A stretch of 64,000 bases of DNA from Mycobacterium sp. KBS0706 (GCF_005938675.2 NZ_VCCH02000012.1:62001-126000), one strand, 5' to 3'; positions 13,560 to 22,235 are shown, numbered from the stretch's first letter. Program-made: numbers and translations. The notes: generated by a model not told the origin, from the sequence alone.

Positions 13560-14543
13560 ATGTCATCTTCCGAGAACCCCGCGGCGATGATCGCCGCCCC
13601 GACCCAGGCCGAGGCGGCGGCCGTCGCCGGCCTGGTGAAGGACCTGCACAATCCGCAGGTCCTGAGCGTACCGCACGTCTCGCCCGGCGAGGCCGGCGAC
13701 GTGCCGTTCATCGTGCTGCCGAAGGGCATGGAGGCGAAGAGCCTGCAGCCATTCCTGGACGAGACGCGCGTGCGCCCGAAGCGCCGCACCGGCACCGCCA
13801 CGCTGGCCGACCTGGATTCCTTCATCGACCACGTCAACCGGTTCCGGGACGATCAGTCGGCCATCTTTGCCGACGCCAAGGACGGCACGCCCCAGCTGAT
13901 CGGCGTCATCGACTATCACGAGGGCGGCGACGGCCTGCCCCGCCACGGCACGCACCGGGCCCTGTACCCGTTCCCGCTGGCCGACGAATGGAAGGCCTGG
14001 GTGGCGATCGACGGCCAGAAGCTGGCCCAGGTCGACTTCGCGTCCTTCCTCGAGGAGAGGATCCTGGACATCGCGCCGGTGCCGCTGTGGGCGACGCCGA
14101 TGTCCGACGTGGTGCCGTCCACCCCGGCCGAGCAGAAGCTGCGCAGCATGATCGACCGGCTGGGCGGCCGCGTCGCCGGGCCCGAGCAGGTGCTGGAGCT
14201 GTCGCGCGGCCTGGCGATCGCCGAGAACGCCCAGGCCGAGCAGCGCGTCAACCTCGACAGCGGCGAGGCGACGCTGTTCTTCAAGTCCGAGCATGTCGGC
14301 CAGGACGGCCAGAAGGTCCGGATCCCGAACCTCTTCCTGATCACCATCCCGATCTTCCAGCTCGGCGCGGTGTACCAGCTGGCGGTCCGCCTGCAATACA
14401 AGCTGCGCAGCGGTAGCATCAGCTGGTTCCTGTCGATCGTCCGCGCCCGCGAGGCCTTCGACGACGCCTTCCGCGAGGCGGCGGAGCGGGCGCGGGTGGA
14501 ATGCGGCCTGCCCGTGTTCTACGGCACGCCGGAGACCCGCTGA
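13560..14543 (+). CDS. DUF2303 family phage protein
   Basis: 327 residues matching DUF2303, a family of unknown function found in prophages of proteobacteria. Recognisable segments are FIVLPKGMEAKSLQPFLDE, RPKRRTGTATLADLDSFIDH, GVIDYHEG and KAWVAIDG. The C-terminal part (LFLITIPIFQLGAVYQL, VRLQYKL) is beta-rich. The length is normal. A role in DNA metabolism or host takeover is assumed only from its neighbours. Confidence 0.85.
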   Translation: MSSSENPAAMIAAPTQAEAAAVAGLVKDLHNPQVLSVPHVSPGEAGDVPFIVLPKGMEAKSLQPFLDETRVRPKRRTGTATLADLDSFIDHVNRFRDDQSAIFADAKDGTPQLIGVIDYHEGGDGLPRHGTHRALYPFPLADEWKAWVAIDGQKLAQVDFASFLEERILDIAPVPLWATPMSDVVPSTPAEQKLRSMIDRLGGRVAGPEQVLELSRGLAIAENAQAEQRVNLDSGEATLFFKSEHVGQDGQKVRIPNLFLITIPIFQLGAVYQLAVRLQYKLRSGSISWFLSIVRAREAFDDAFREAAERARVECGLPVFYGTPETR

Positions 14544-14544
14544 G

Positions 14545-14889
14545 ATGACCCAGCGGCCGGGCGTCCACCGCAGCAAGGCCTTCCTGCACGTCACGCGCTA
14601 TCTGCGCCTGGACGAGGGCGGCGGCTGCGAGATGACCGCCCGGCCGCCCTCCCTGCGCGCCGGCCAGGTCGCGATGGAGCTCACCATCGCGATCCCGCTC
14701 CGCCTGTTCGCCCGGCCGCTGCTCACCGCGCATGTCGCGGTGCCGGAGGACGCGGCGATGCCGGAGCGGCTGTCGGCCGAGGTCGTCCAGCACCTTCAGA
14801 CCGAGCTCGGCCGGGCCACCGGCCTCGAGGTGTCGATTGACCTGCGGCCTCGCACCCATCCGCCGGCGGCCACGGAAAGCGACGCCTGA
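14545..14889 (+). CDS. hypothetical phage protein
   Basis: 114 residues, no family recognised. A beta-rich centre (MELTIAIPLRLFARPLLTAHV) is followed by an amphipathic helix (LSAEVVQHLQTELGRATG). It starts 1 bp after the DUF2303 stop and overlaps the next ATG. Confidence 0.6.
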   Translation: MTQRPGVHRSKAFLHVTRYLRLDEGGGCEMTARPPSLRAGQVAMELTIAIPLRLFARPLLTAHVAVPEDAAMPERLSAEVVQHLQTELGRATGLEVSIDLRPRTHPPAATESDA

Positions 14890-15086
14890 TGGGTACCATC
14901 CCCGATCCGCTCGCCACGATGCGCGACCTGTTCGAGCAGATCAGTGCCATGACCGCACCGGGCGACGTCCTGGGCGCCCGCGGCCGGCCGGTCAAGAAGC
15001 TCAGGGCCATCCGCATCACCGCCGACGCAGGCGCCGAGCTGGCCCGGCAGATGCTCGACATCAAGCATGGAAAGGTGACCTTGTGA
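14889..15086 (+). CDS. small hypothetical phage protein
   Basis: 65 residues (MGTIPDPLATMRDLFEQISA; ends LDIKHGKVTL). No family was recognised. It begins at a TGATG junction and ends in a GTGA overlap with the next gene, so it is probably translated by coupling. Confidence 0.6.
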   Translation: MGTIPDPLATMRDLFEQISAMTAPGDVLGARGRPVKKLRAIRITADAGAELARQMLDIKHGKVTL

Positions 15087-15937
15087 TCGCCGAGATCCTG
15101 GCCGACTGCCGCGCCATCGTCGCGCAGCACCACCAGCAGACCCGCACCGATCTACTCCGCGCTATCGACGCCGCCCTGGCCGCGCCGGCGCCGCGCTGGA
15201 CCGAGGCGGCGGTCGAGCGGATCGCCCTCGCCACCGAGATTCCCGTCGGCACCGTCGCCCGGGTGCTGACGCGCGCCGAGGCCGAGGCCTCGGTCGGGCC
15301 GGACAGCTTCGACCTGCTCGCCTTCCTGGCCGAGCTCATGGCCTGGCAGGCCGAGACCTTCGGCCCGCGCCAGACCGTCGCCGGCGTGGTCGACCACATC
15401 CGCAGGGAACTGATCGAGGTCGAGGCCAACCCGGCCGATCCGATGGAGCCGATCGACCTGCTCAACCTCGCGGTCAGCCTGCTGCGCCTCGCCGGCGCCA
15501 CGCCGGACCAGATCTGCCAGCTCTGGCGCCTGAAGTTCGGCATGCTCCAGGCCCGCACCTGGCCGGATTGGCGCACCGCCGACTCCGACCGCGCGATCGA
15601 GCACGACCGCTCGGCCGAGCCGCCGACTCAACCCGAGGGCCTGGCCGATTTCGGCCTGCTGGTCAGCTTCCCGGACCAGTCGCCCAGCTTCGTCCACGGC
15701 TTCGAGGCCGGGATGATCTGGATGGACCTGCGCGATTCTGCAGACCCGTTCGACCTGACGATGCACAGCGCGAACCGGGTGCTCGCCACCAGGATCGCCT
15801 CCCACCACGGCTGGAACGTGACCTTCCGGGCCACCGAGTTCGAGGAGTGGACCACCGCCTCCTTCGCCCGCGGGTCCCGCCCCGCCCTGACCTCGATCGA
15901 CGGCGGCCGTGCCGCCACACCGCAGGAGCCCCGCTGA
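15083..15937 (+). CDS. dATP/dGTP pyrophosphohydrolase-like (DUF550) fusion
   Basis: 284 residues from a GTG start overlapping the upstream TGA. Residues about 84-178 match the phage DUF550 / MazG-like family, which hydrolyses dATP or dGTP: WQAETFG, acid clusters ELIE (109-112) and EPID (122-125), and the family ending WPDWRTADSDRAIEHDR. The N-terminal 75 residues are unassigned. The C-terminal region (FPDQSPSFVHGFEAGMIWM, HGWNVTF) is a further module often seen in phage proteins. Related MazZ enzymes serve phages with 2-aminoadenine DNA, but no PurZ is visible here. Confidence 0.75.
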   Translation: MIAEILADCRAIVAQHHQQTRTDLLRAIDAALAAPAPRWTEAAVERIALATEIPVGTVARVLTRAEAEASVGPDSFDLLAFLAELMAWQAETFGPRQTVAGVVDHIRRELIEVEANPADPMEPIDLLNLAVSLLRLAGATPDQICQLWRLKFGMLQARTWPDWRTADSDRAIEHDRSAEPPTQPEGLADFGLLVSFPDQSPSFVHGFEAGMIWMDLRDSADPFDLTMHSANRVLATRIASHHGWNVTFRATEFEEWTTASFARGSRPALTSIDGGRAATPQEPR

Positions 15938-16806
15938 TGCCCACGCCTGATCTCTGCATCTACCACGGCAACTGCGCCGACGGGTTTACCGCCGCCTGGG
16001 TGGTCTGGCGATGCTTCGGCAACGCGGTCGAATTCCTGCCCGGCATCTATGGCGCCGAGCCGCCGGACGTCACGGGTCGGCACGTCGTGCTGGTCGATTT
16101 CTCCTACAAGCGGCCGGTGCTGGCGCGCATGGCGGCGCAGGCCGCCAGCCTGCTGGTGCTCGACCATCACAAGACGGCTGCCGCGGATCTCGACGGCTTC
16201 GCGGCCGAGCATTCGAACGCGACCGTCGTCTTCGACATGAACCGGTCGGGGGCAAGGCTCGCCTGGGAGCATTTCCACGGCACCACACCGCCCACCCTGG
16301 TTCGCTATGTCGAGGATCGCGACCTGTGGCGGTTCCTGCTGCCGGGAAGCCGAGAGGTCGCGGCCTTCGTCTTCTCCTACGGCTACAGCTTCAGGAACTG
16401 GGACTATCTCCACGCCCTGATCGGCCGCGGCGAGCCGGGCGACACGATGGGGCTGCAGCAGGCGATCGACGCCGGCGGCGCGATCGAGCGCAAGCACCAC
16501 AAGGACATCGCCGAGCTGCTGGCCATCGCGACGCGACGCATGGTGATCGGCGGCCACAGCGTGCCGGTGGCGAACCTGCCCTACACCATGGCGTCCGACG
16601 CCGGCCAGGTCCTGGCCAAGGGCGAACCCTTCGGCGCCTGCTACTTCGACCGCGCCGACGCCAGGGTGTTCTCCCTGCGGTCGACGCCAGAGGGTGTCGA
16701 CGTCTCGGAGATCGCGGCGCGCTATGGCGGCGGCGGTCACCGCAACGCCGCCGGCTTCCAGATGCCGCTCGGCTGGGACGGCGACGAGGGCCGGTCCGAT
16801 GGCTGA
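15937..16806 (+). CDS. DHH family phosphoesterase
   Basis: 289 residues with the DHH superfamily layout: YHGNCADGFTAAW (motif I), LVDFS, then LVLDHHKTA (DHH at about 76-78), and the DHHA1-like glycine motif RYGGGGHRNAAGF near the C-terminus. These enzymes cleave phosphodiester bonds in short oligonucleotides, cyclic dinucleotides or single-stranded DNA; the substrate here is not known. It could recycle nucleotides or remove a signalling dinucleotide. It starts at a TGATG junction. Confidence 0.88.
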   Translation: MPTPDLCIYHGNCADGFTAAWVVWRCFGNAVEFLPGIYGAEPPDVTGRHVVLVDFSYKRPVLARMAAQAASLLVLDHHKTAAADLDGFAAEHSNATVVFDMNRSGARLAWEHFHGTTPPTLVRYVEDRDLWRFLLPGSREVAAFVFSYGYSFRNWDYLHALIGRGEPGDTMGLQQAIDAGGAIERKHHKDIAELLAIATRRMVIGGHSVPVANLPYTMASDAGQVLAKGEPFGACYFDRADARVFSLRSTPEGVDVSEIAARYGGGGHRNAAGFQMPLGWDGDEGRSDG

Positions 16807-16957
16807 CCACATCCTGAACCGCCCGGCCCCGCCGGCCAAGCCGAAGGCCGACCCGGCGCCGAAGCCGACGCCAGAGCAGGCGAAGATCGACGAGAACAAG
16901 CGCCGCACCAAGGCCGCCGAAGCCGTTGCGCGGGCGATTTCGGGAGGACGTCGATGA
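16799..16957 (+). CDS. small Pro/Lys-rich phage protein
   Basis: 52 residues, MADHILNRPAPPAKPKADPA followed by a basic helix ending AISGGRR. Low complexity, no family. It overlaps both neighbours by 8 and 4 bp, the main reason to accept it. Confidence 0.5.
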   Translation: MADHILNRPAPPAKPKADPAPKPTPEQAKIDENKRRTKAAEAVARAISGGRR

Positions 16958-17658
16958 CCGACCGCCCGATCATCTTCTCCGCGCCGATGATCCGCGCGCT
17001 GCTCGACGGCCGGAAGACGCAGACCCGGCGGCTGATCAACAAGACATGGGCAAAGGCCGCACCCGGCGACCGGCTGTGGGTCAAGGAATCCTGCGCCGAC
17101 GAGCATCCGCTCTCGATCCAGGACGGCCGTTATTCACAGCTAGGCCGCGCAGGAATCCCGGGACCGCCGCCCGTCAACTATCGCACGATCTATCGCATCG
17201 ATGGCGAGCCGCTGCAGGTCTGGCGCAGCGGGCTGGAGCACCCGTATTTCAGCCTTTCCGGCCCGGCCGATGATATCGCCGCGAAGCACCCGACCGTCTG
17301 CAGCAACTACACGCGGGCGAATGGCAAAGGCATTCATTGGTCGCAGGCGAGGTTCATGCCGCGCTGGGCCAGCCGCCTGACGCTGATCGTCGAGGCCGTG
17401 AAGGTCGAGCCGCTGCAGGCCATCAGCAAGGCCGATGCGATTGCGGAGGGGATCGCCAGGAACCCGGTCCAGGAAGGGACCTGGATCGACTACCCGGAGG
17501 GAACGTCAGCCGCCGGGTGGGAAGACCCGCGCGAAAGCTTCCGCAGCTTGTGGTCGAGCATCCACGGCGATTTCGTGTGGTGGAGCAACCCCGATGTCGT
17601 CGCCCTCACCTTCTGCGTCGTCCGGGCCAACATCGATCACCAGTCGGCGGCAGCATGA
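16954..17658 (+). CDS. ASCH/PUA-like phage protein
   Basis: 234 residues. The start IIFSAPMIRALLDGRKTQTR is the hallmark of phage ASCH-like proteins (PUA-related barrel), with GDRLWVKESC and, after an insertion, FMPRWASRLTLIVEAVKVE as later strands. An RNA- or modified-base-binding role is proposed for the ASCH fold; no activity can be named here. It starts in an ATGA overlap. Confidence 0.75.
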   Translation: MTDRPIIFSAPMIRALLDGRKTQTRRLINKTWAKAAPGDRLWVKESCADEHPLSIQDGRYSQLGRAGIPGPPPVNYRTIYRIDGEPLQVWRSGLEHPYFSLSGPADDIAAKHPTVCSNYTRANGKGIHWSQARFMPRWASRLTLIVEAVKVEPLQAISKADAIAEGIARNPVQEGTWIDYPEGTSAAGWEDPRESFRSLWSSIHGDFVWWSNPDVVALTFCVVRANIDHQSAAA

Positions 17659-18149
17659 TCGACCTCTTCACCGATTCGGGCGCGACCTTCAGCCCCTGCG
17701 GGTGCTACCGCACCGCCCTATGGCGGATCTGGGACCCGGGTTCCGCCCCGCTCATGTTCACCCTGCTCAACCCCAGCACGGCGGACGACCTGGCCGACGA
17801 CCCGACCGTGACGCGCTGCCGGCGCCGCGCCCAGGCCGGCGGCTTCGGCGGGTTGGTCATCACCAACGCCTTCGCGCTGCGCTCCACCGACCCGCAGGCG
17901 CTGTTCGGCGCGCCCGACCCGGTCGGCCCGGGCAATGACGACGCGATCCTGGAATTCGCCGGCCGCGCCGGCCTGGTGGTGTGCGGCTGGGGCGAGCACT
18001 GCGACCGCGTCCGCCCCGGCCGCTCGGTCGTGGTCCTCGACCTGATCCGCGCTGCCGGCAAGGTGCCGCACGCCCTCGCCGTCAACGCCGGCGGCGCCCC
18101 CAAACATCCCCTCTACTGCAGCTACGAGCTGCAGCCGATGCCCCTGTGA
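17655..18149 (+). CDS. DUF1643 family protein
   Basis: 164 residues, full length for DUF1643: CGCYRTALWRIWD, then LMFTLLNPSTADDLADDPTV, VTRCRRRAQAGGFGGLVITN and VVCGWGEHC, ending KHPLYCS. The family is common in phages and mobile elements and has no known activity, though its conserved polar residues suggest an enzyme. ATGA overlap with the upstream gene. Confidence 0.88.
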   Translation: MIDLFTDSGATFSPCGCYRTALWRIWDPGSAPLMFTLLNPSTADDLADDPTVTRCRRRAQAGGFGGLVITNAFALRSTDPQALFGAPDPVGPGNDDAILEFAGRAGLVVCGWGEHCDRVRPGRSVVVLDLIRAAGKVPHALAVNAGGAPKHPLYCSYELQPMPL

Positions 18150-18160
18150 AAGGTCAAACC

Positions 18161-19282
18161 ATGACCCCCGCCCCTGCCCCGCTGCCGCGCGAGGAGATCG
18201 AGCGGCTGGAGAAATTGCTGGAGAAAGCGACGCATGGAGAGCATGCAGCTGATACCGATCTGCCCGTAAATCGGCATCCGCGTGTCCATGCCGGCGGCCG
18301 GCTGGTGGCGGTCTTCGGCAATATGGAGACCGGAGAAGAGAGCCGCTGGGAAGCCGACGCCGCGCTCTTCGCCAAGCTGCGCAACGCCGCTCCCGCACTC
18401 ATTGATCTGGAGCATAAGTACAGAGCAGCTCTAGACCGGATCATCGATCTGGAGATCCTGCTCGGCGAAACCGGACATGACCTCGAACAGCTTAGGGCCG
18501 AGATCGAGGCTGGCCGGGCCGGCGCCGAGCGGGTGCGACCGCACGAAGCCGCGTATGCCGCGCAGTCTCAGCTTGTGCTCGGCCAGCAAGCGACGATCGA
18601 GCGCCTGCAGAAGGAACTCGCAACCCTTCGCCAAGCCGCGCAGCCGGCACCCGACATGATCCAACAGCACGAAAAGCAGCTAGCCGATTGGGTCTACGCG
18701 CACCCCGTCTTCGGCTCGGCTCACGGTGCCTACATGGCGCCGAAAGCCGCGCAGCCGGCCGATGGCGCGCAGGCGGTTACAGAGGCTCAATACTTGGCGG
18801 CCGTGACCGGACGCAGCGACTTCCGGAATGCATATCGGCGCGCGCTCGTCGTGGTGAAGTACGCCCGTGTCCTGCGCGACAAGTGGCGCACCGCTGGTCA
18901 GAAGATCGACAGCGACGACTTCATCGGCGCCGTTGCCGATACCTGCGATGCTGCTGACCAGTTCGATTTCGGCAGCGGCAAGATCGAGGACGCTTCGGAC
19001 ACAACCCCCGCAGCCCCTGCGCAGGTTGGCGCGCAGCCGGCGGGGCGAGGGGAGCCTTTCACCTTCCTCTACCTCAACTACAAGGGCGAGATCGGCGAGC
19101 GGCGCGCCGTCCCGATGTCCGTCCGGTTCGGATCGACCGAATGGCACCCGGAGCCGCAATGGCTGCTTCGCGCCTTCGATGTGGAGAAGCAGGCCGAGCG
19201 CGAGTTTGCCATGAAGGACATGCTGGTTGCGCCGCCGGCCACCCCGCCCACAGCCGGCGCGGGCGAAGGCGAGGGCGCCTGA
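18161..19282 (+). CDS. coiled-coil protein with C-terminal WYL-like module
   Basis: 373 residues. The N-terminal part is Glu/Lys-rich; a probable coiled coil spans about 85-160 (IIDLEILLGETGHDLEQLRA, IERLQKELATLRQ). The last 80 residues carry a strand-rich segment (FTFLYLNYKGEIGERRAVPM, then STEWHPEPQWLLRAFD) seen as the WYL-like tail of many phage proteins. WYL domains sense nucleic acids or nucleotides in transcription factors, so a regulatory role is possible. No DNA-binding helix was recognised. Confidence 0.65.
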   Translation: MTPAPAPLPREEIERLEKLLEKATHGEHAADTDLPVNRHPRVHAGGRLVAVFGNMETGEESRWEADAALFAKLRNAAPALIDLEHKYRAALDRIIDLEILLGETGHDLEQLRAEIEAGRAGAERVRPHEAAYAAQSQLVLGQQATIERLQKELATLRQAAQPAPDMIQQHEKQLADWVYAHPVFGSAHGAYMAPKAAQPADGAQAVTEAQYLAAVTGRSDFRNAYRRALVVVKYARVLRDKWRTAGQKIDSDDFIGAVADTCDAADQFDFGSGKIEDASDTTPAAPAQVGAQPAGRGEPFTFLYLNYKGEIGERRAVPMSVRFGSTEWHPEPQWLLRAFDVEKQAEREFAMKDMLVAPPATPPTAGAGEGEGA

Positions 19283-19285
19283 CCG

Positions 19286-19576
19286 ATGTCCTGGAATCGA
19301 AAGCTGATCGAGGATGCCAAGCCGATCTTCGCGGACATCGCGAAGGCCCGACGCAGGGTCCAGGATGCCCAGTCGGGTCTGGAGCTGCTGGAACGTAAGC
19401 TGGTCCCCCGCCTCGCCGATTTGGCGGGCGTTCCGCCCGAGGAGTTAAAGGCGACCAACATCTCCTGCATGGCGCCCGATGTCAGAGGACACGTGTATCA
19501 CGGCCGCCGCGACGCCGAGCCTGGGCTTGGTCACAGGCGATGCATCTTCTGCGGCATCGACGACTTCACCGAGTGA
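19286..19576 (+). CDS. small phage protein with CxxC end
   Basis: 96 residues: an N-terminal helix pair rich in charged residues (WNRKLIEDAKPIFADIAKAR), then a C-terminal segment with HRRCIFCGID, one CxxC pair. No family was recognised. The ATG lies 3 bp after the upstream stop. Confidence 0.55.
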   Translation: MSWNRKLIEDAKPIFADIAKARRRVQDAQSGLELLERKLVPRLADLAGVPPEELKATNISCMAPDVRGHVYHGRRDAEPGLGHRRCIFCGIDDFTE

Positions 19577-19583
19577 GGCGGCG

Positions 19584-20093
19584 ATGATCCACCTCTCCGA
19601 CCGCCGCCGGATCGAGCTCGCTTTGCCCGCATCCATGATGGCGCGCATCGTCCGCCAGCTCTCCGACCATCCCGAGACGGACCGCGCGACGATCGTCGCG
19701 ATCGGCCGCGACTGCGACCTGGCGCAGTTCGCCCCGTTCCAGGACATGGCGGCCGAGCGGCAGCGCGCCCTGCACAAGCGGCTGCTGCGCACGCGCGCGG
19801 CCGCGCTGGACTGGATGGAGAATCGCAGCATCGCCACCGCCTATGTCGCGGTGGTGCGCTGGATCCAGGCGATCACCGAGGCCGAGATCCTGGTGCTGGC
19901 CGACGACGCGCCCTTCCTCGCCGCCTGCGAGCGCCTCCTCGAGGCGATCCAGGAGCGGCCGCGGAACGTCGAGCTGCTCGGCGAGGTCGACCGCAGCGCC
20001 ACCAAGGCGGCGCGCCGCATCCATGAGATCCTGGCGGACCAGGGCTATTATCGCGAGTTCGACAACCCGTTCGAGCGGAGGGAAGCGGCATGA
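19584..20093 (+). CDS. hypothetical helical phage protein
   Basis: 169 residues, almost wholly helical and charged (MIHLSDRRRIELALPASMMA; ALDWMENRSIATAYVAVVRW). No family was recognised and no membrane segment seen. The ATG at 19,584 follows a GAGGCGGCG run. It overlaps the next gene by ATGA. Confidence 0.6.
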   Translation: MIHLSDRRRIELALPASMMARIVRQLSDHPETDRATIVAIGRDCDLAQFAPFQDMAAERQRALHKRLLRTRAAALDWMENRSIATAYVAVVRWIQAITEAEILVLADDAPFLAACERLLEAIQERPRNVELLGEVDRSATKAARRIHEILADQGYYREFDNPFERREAA

Positions 20094-20362
20094 TGGCGAA
20101 CGCCAGGCCTCGCCCCGGCTATTACGGCCGGACGGCGGCACCCGTCCCGGTCGAGCGGAAGCCGGAGCCTGTCACCGGGGCGGAGGACATCGCGGCCGTG
20201 ATCGGCTTCACGCCCGACCAGATCTATCGCATGGCCGACCGGGCGCGCCGCCGGCCGGACGATCCGGACGCGCCGCCGATCCGGAAGCAGCCAGGCGTCG
20301 GCCTGGTTGCCGATCGCCGCGCCCTGCTCGACTGGTATCGCCGCGTGTACTGCCCGGCCTGA
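20090..20362 (+). CDS. probable excisionase (recombination directionality factor)
   Basis: 90 residues with a MerR/Xis-like winged helix: EDIAAVIGFTPDQIYRMADR, a basic loop, then GLVADRRALLDWYRRV. Small proteins of this kind directly before an integrase usually direct excision. It overlaps the upstream stop and ends 19 bp before the integrase ATG. The call rests on fold pattern and position. Confidence 0.6.
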   Translation: MMANARPRPGYYGRTAAPVPVERKPEPVTGAEDIAAVIGFTPDQIYRMADRARRRPDDPDAPPIRKQPGVGLVADRRALLDWYRRVYCPA

Positions 20363-20381
20363 TTCGGCGTATCGTCGCGCC

Positions 20382-21665
20382 ATGGCGTCCATCAACAAGC
20401 GCAGCTGGGCCACGCGGTCCGGCGAATCCCGCTCCGGCTACGAGGTCGAGTGGAAGGACGCTTCCGGCCGCCGCCGGCGCAAGGCCTTCAGCGGGCCCAA
20501 GGCGAAGAAGCGGGCCGAGGCGCACAAGACCAAGGTCGAAGCGATCGCGCAGGGGCTGATCGCCGCCCCGGTCGAGCCGGCCGCCGGCGACGCCCCGCCC
20601 GTCGTCGTCACCGTGAAGATCGCGGCCGACAACTGGATCACCGACGTCAAGGCGCGCGGCCGCGAGACCTCGACGATCGACAAGTACGAGGATCACCGGG
20701 ACCTGCATATCGTCCAGGCCGAGATCGTCCGCCGCGACATGCCGGGGACCTGGCGCTTCGGCGATATCCCGCTCGCAGAGCTGACGCCGCCGGACTGCGA
20801 GGCGCTGAAGAAGGTGCTGCTCGCCAAGCTGACATCGCGGAACGCCGCGAAGGTCATGACCAGCGTGCGCATGCTGCTCAGCCAGGCCGTGCGCGACGGC
20901 CTTTGCCCGGTCAACGTCGGGAGGGAGACCAGGGTCGAGATCATCGACCGGGGCGAGAGCGACGTCGAGATCCCGCCGAAGGATGAGATCAAGGCCCTGC
21001 TGTCGGAATCGGCCACCGAAGCGCCGGCGCCACCCACCTTCACCGAGGTCTGGGTCCATCTCGGCGTCTTCGCCGGGCTTCGGCCGTCGGAGCTGCGCGG
21101 ACTGGCGGTCGAAGACCTGGTGCTGGCCGGCGCCGACACCGGGTTCTGGGTCCGCCGCAAGGCGGATGAGTACGGCATCCTCGGCACCGTCAAGACGAAG
21201 CAGTCGCGCCGCTTCATCCGGATCGGCAAGGCCTCGGCCGCGCTGCTGCGCCGGTGGCTGCTGGCGGTGCCGCGCAGCTCGGCGCTGCCCGATCCGGCCC
21301 GGAAGGGCGAGACGATCCATCTGCTGCTGCCGACGTCGATCGGCACGGTGCAGAGCCTGGCGAATGTCTACAACCGGGTGTGGGTCCCGCTGTGCCAGGA
21401 CGCCGGCCTGACCGTCCCGGCCGAGCGCGAGGGTCCAGAGACGGGCGAGACGATCGTCCGCCAGGTCCCGCGCTACTCCCTCAACTGCCTCCGGCACATC
21501 CACGCATCGCTTCTGATCGACCAAGGCATGACGCCGAAGCAGGTCCAGATGCGCATGGGTCACAGCTCGATCAAGGTGACCTATGACATCTACGGCAAGC
21601 TGTTCGACAAGCGCGACGCCGACCGCGAGATCAGCGCCACCCTCGAGCGCGACCTGCTGTCCTGA
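20382..21665 (+). CDS. phage tyrosine recombinase (integrase)
   Basis: 427 residues. It integrates the element by strand exchange through a 3'-phosphotyrosine. An AP2-like arm-binding segment (GYEVEWKDASGRRRRKAF) is followed by a SAM-like core-binding domain (about 80-175) and the catalytic domain: Arg234 (GLRPSELRG), Arg371 (CLRHIHASLL), His394 (MGHSS) and Tyr404 (YDIYGKLF). The residue usually His in HxLR is Asn368, a tolerated change in some members. It points towards the tRNA-Phe gene 196 bp away. Confidence 0.93.
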   Translation: MASINKRSWATRSGESRSGYEVEWKDASGRRRRKAFSGPKAKKRAEAHKTKVEAIAQGLIAAPVEPAAGDAPPVVVTVKIAADNWITDVKARGRETSTIDKYEDHRDLHIVQAEIVRRDMPGTWRFGDIPLAELTPPDCEALKKVLLAKLTSRNAAKVMTSVRMLLSQAVRDGLCPVNVGRETRVEIIDRGESDVEIPPKDEIKALLSESATEAPAPPTFTEVWVHLGVFAGLRPSELRGLAVEDLVLAGADTGFWVRRKADEYGILGTVKTKQSRRFIRIGKASAALLRRWLLAVPRSSALPDPARKGETIHLLLPTSIGTVQSLANVYNRVWVPLCQDAGLTVPAEREGPETGETIVRQVPRYSLNCLRHIHASLLIDQGMTPKQVQMRMGHSSIKVTYDIYGKLFDKRDADREISATLERDLLS

Positions 21666-21713
21666 GCCCCGTCCCAATGACGTGAACAGGGCGCGAACAC
21701 CAGCGGCCCCGTA

Positions 21714-21734
21714 TGTGGAGTCCTGTGTGGAGTC
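21714..21734 (+). repeat. tandem 9-bp repeat between int and tRNA-Phe
   Basis: TGTGGAGTC occurs at 21,714-21,722 and 21,726-21,734, one period of 12 bp. Short direct repeats beside an attachment core are typical integrase arm sites. The rest of the 196-bp gap (21,666-21,861) shows nothing else I can name. Confidence 0.4.
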
Positions 21735-21861
21735 GAGGGTGCAAAATAACGCGAAAAGGGGGAATTTGGAGAACGGCGCGGAAAGCGCGGACCGTCTCCG
21801 CAACCCGGCCCGGAAGGCCAGGAAAGCCGCCGGATCCAGCGTTCTCTAGGGGAAGAGAGAA

Positions 21862-21937
21862 TGGTGCCCAGGGACGGAGTCGAACCGCCGACACGGGGAT
21901 TTTCAATCCCCTGCTCTACCAACTGAGCTACCTGGGC
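21862..21937 (-). tRNA. tRNA-Phe (GAA), probable attachment site
   Basis: Cloverleaf with anticodon GAA in the loop TTGAAAA, acceptor stem GCCCAGG/CCTGGGC, T loop TTCGACT and an encoded CCA (TGG on the + strand at 21,862-21,864). Its 3' end faces the integrase, the usual layout when an element integrates into the 3' half of a tRNA gene. The second att copy would be beyond the left window edge. Confidence 0.96.
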
Positions 21938-21992
21938 GCCGTTGGTTCCGCGATGCGGAGGCCGTGCTTATAGGAAACCGGACGGCGGCTGT

Positions 21993-22190
21993 CTAGCGCT
22001 GATCTTCATCCGGCTGCAATGTTTCTTCGACGTCGTCACCGGGCTTCGTCGGGATCGTGTAAGCCTCGGAAAACCAATGGCCGAGATCGATGTCGGCGCA
22101 GCGGCGCGAGCAGAACGGACGGTACTGCTGCACCGTCGGCTTGCGGCAGATCGGGCAACGCCCGCGGGTCTCGGTGGGGGTCGTGGTCAT
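21993..22190 (-). CDS. yacG: YacG zinc-binding protein, DNA gyrase inhibitor
   Basis: About 65 residues with the YacG four-cysteine site: CPICRK and, after YRPF, CSRRCADIDLGHW. E. coli YacG binds GyrB and inhibits gyrase. The acidic tail is typical. Start either ATG 22,190 or GTG 22,196. It is the last gene of the infA-maf-rng-yacG series before tRNA-Phe, a common alphaproteobacterial order. Confidence 0.92.
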   Translation of the reverse strand: MTTTPTETRGRCPICRKPTVQQYRPFCSRRCADIDLGHWFSEAYTIPTKPGDDVEETLQPDEDQR

Positions 22191-22235
22191 GCTCACAGAA
22201 TCGGTTCATGGAGGCCCGGCTTCAAGCCCGTAGGC

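Noticed and set aside
15083-15937. Evidence for a 2-aminoadenine (Z) genome
   Set aside because: The DUF550 protein alone is not enough; no PurZ or DatZ is visible in the window.
20208-21803. A 531-codon open frame antisense to the integrase
   Set aside because: It mirrors the GC-skewed third positions of the integrase, shows no domain and has an implausible composition. Treated as a shadow.
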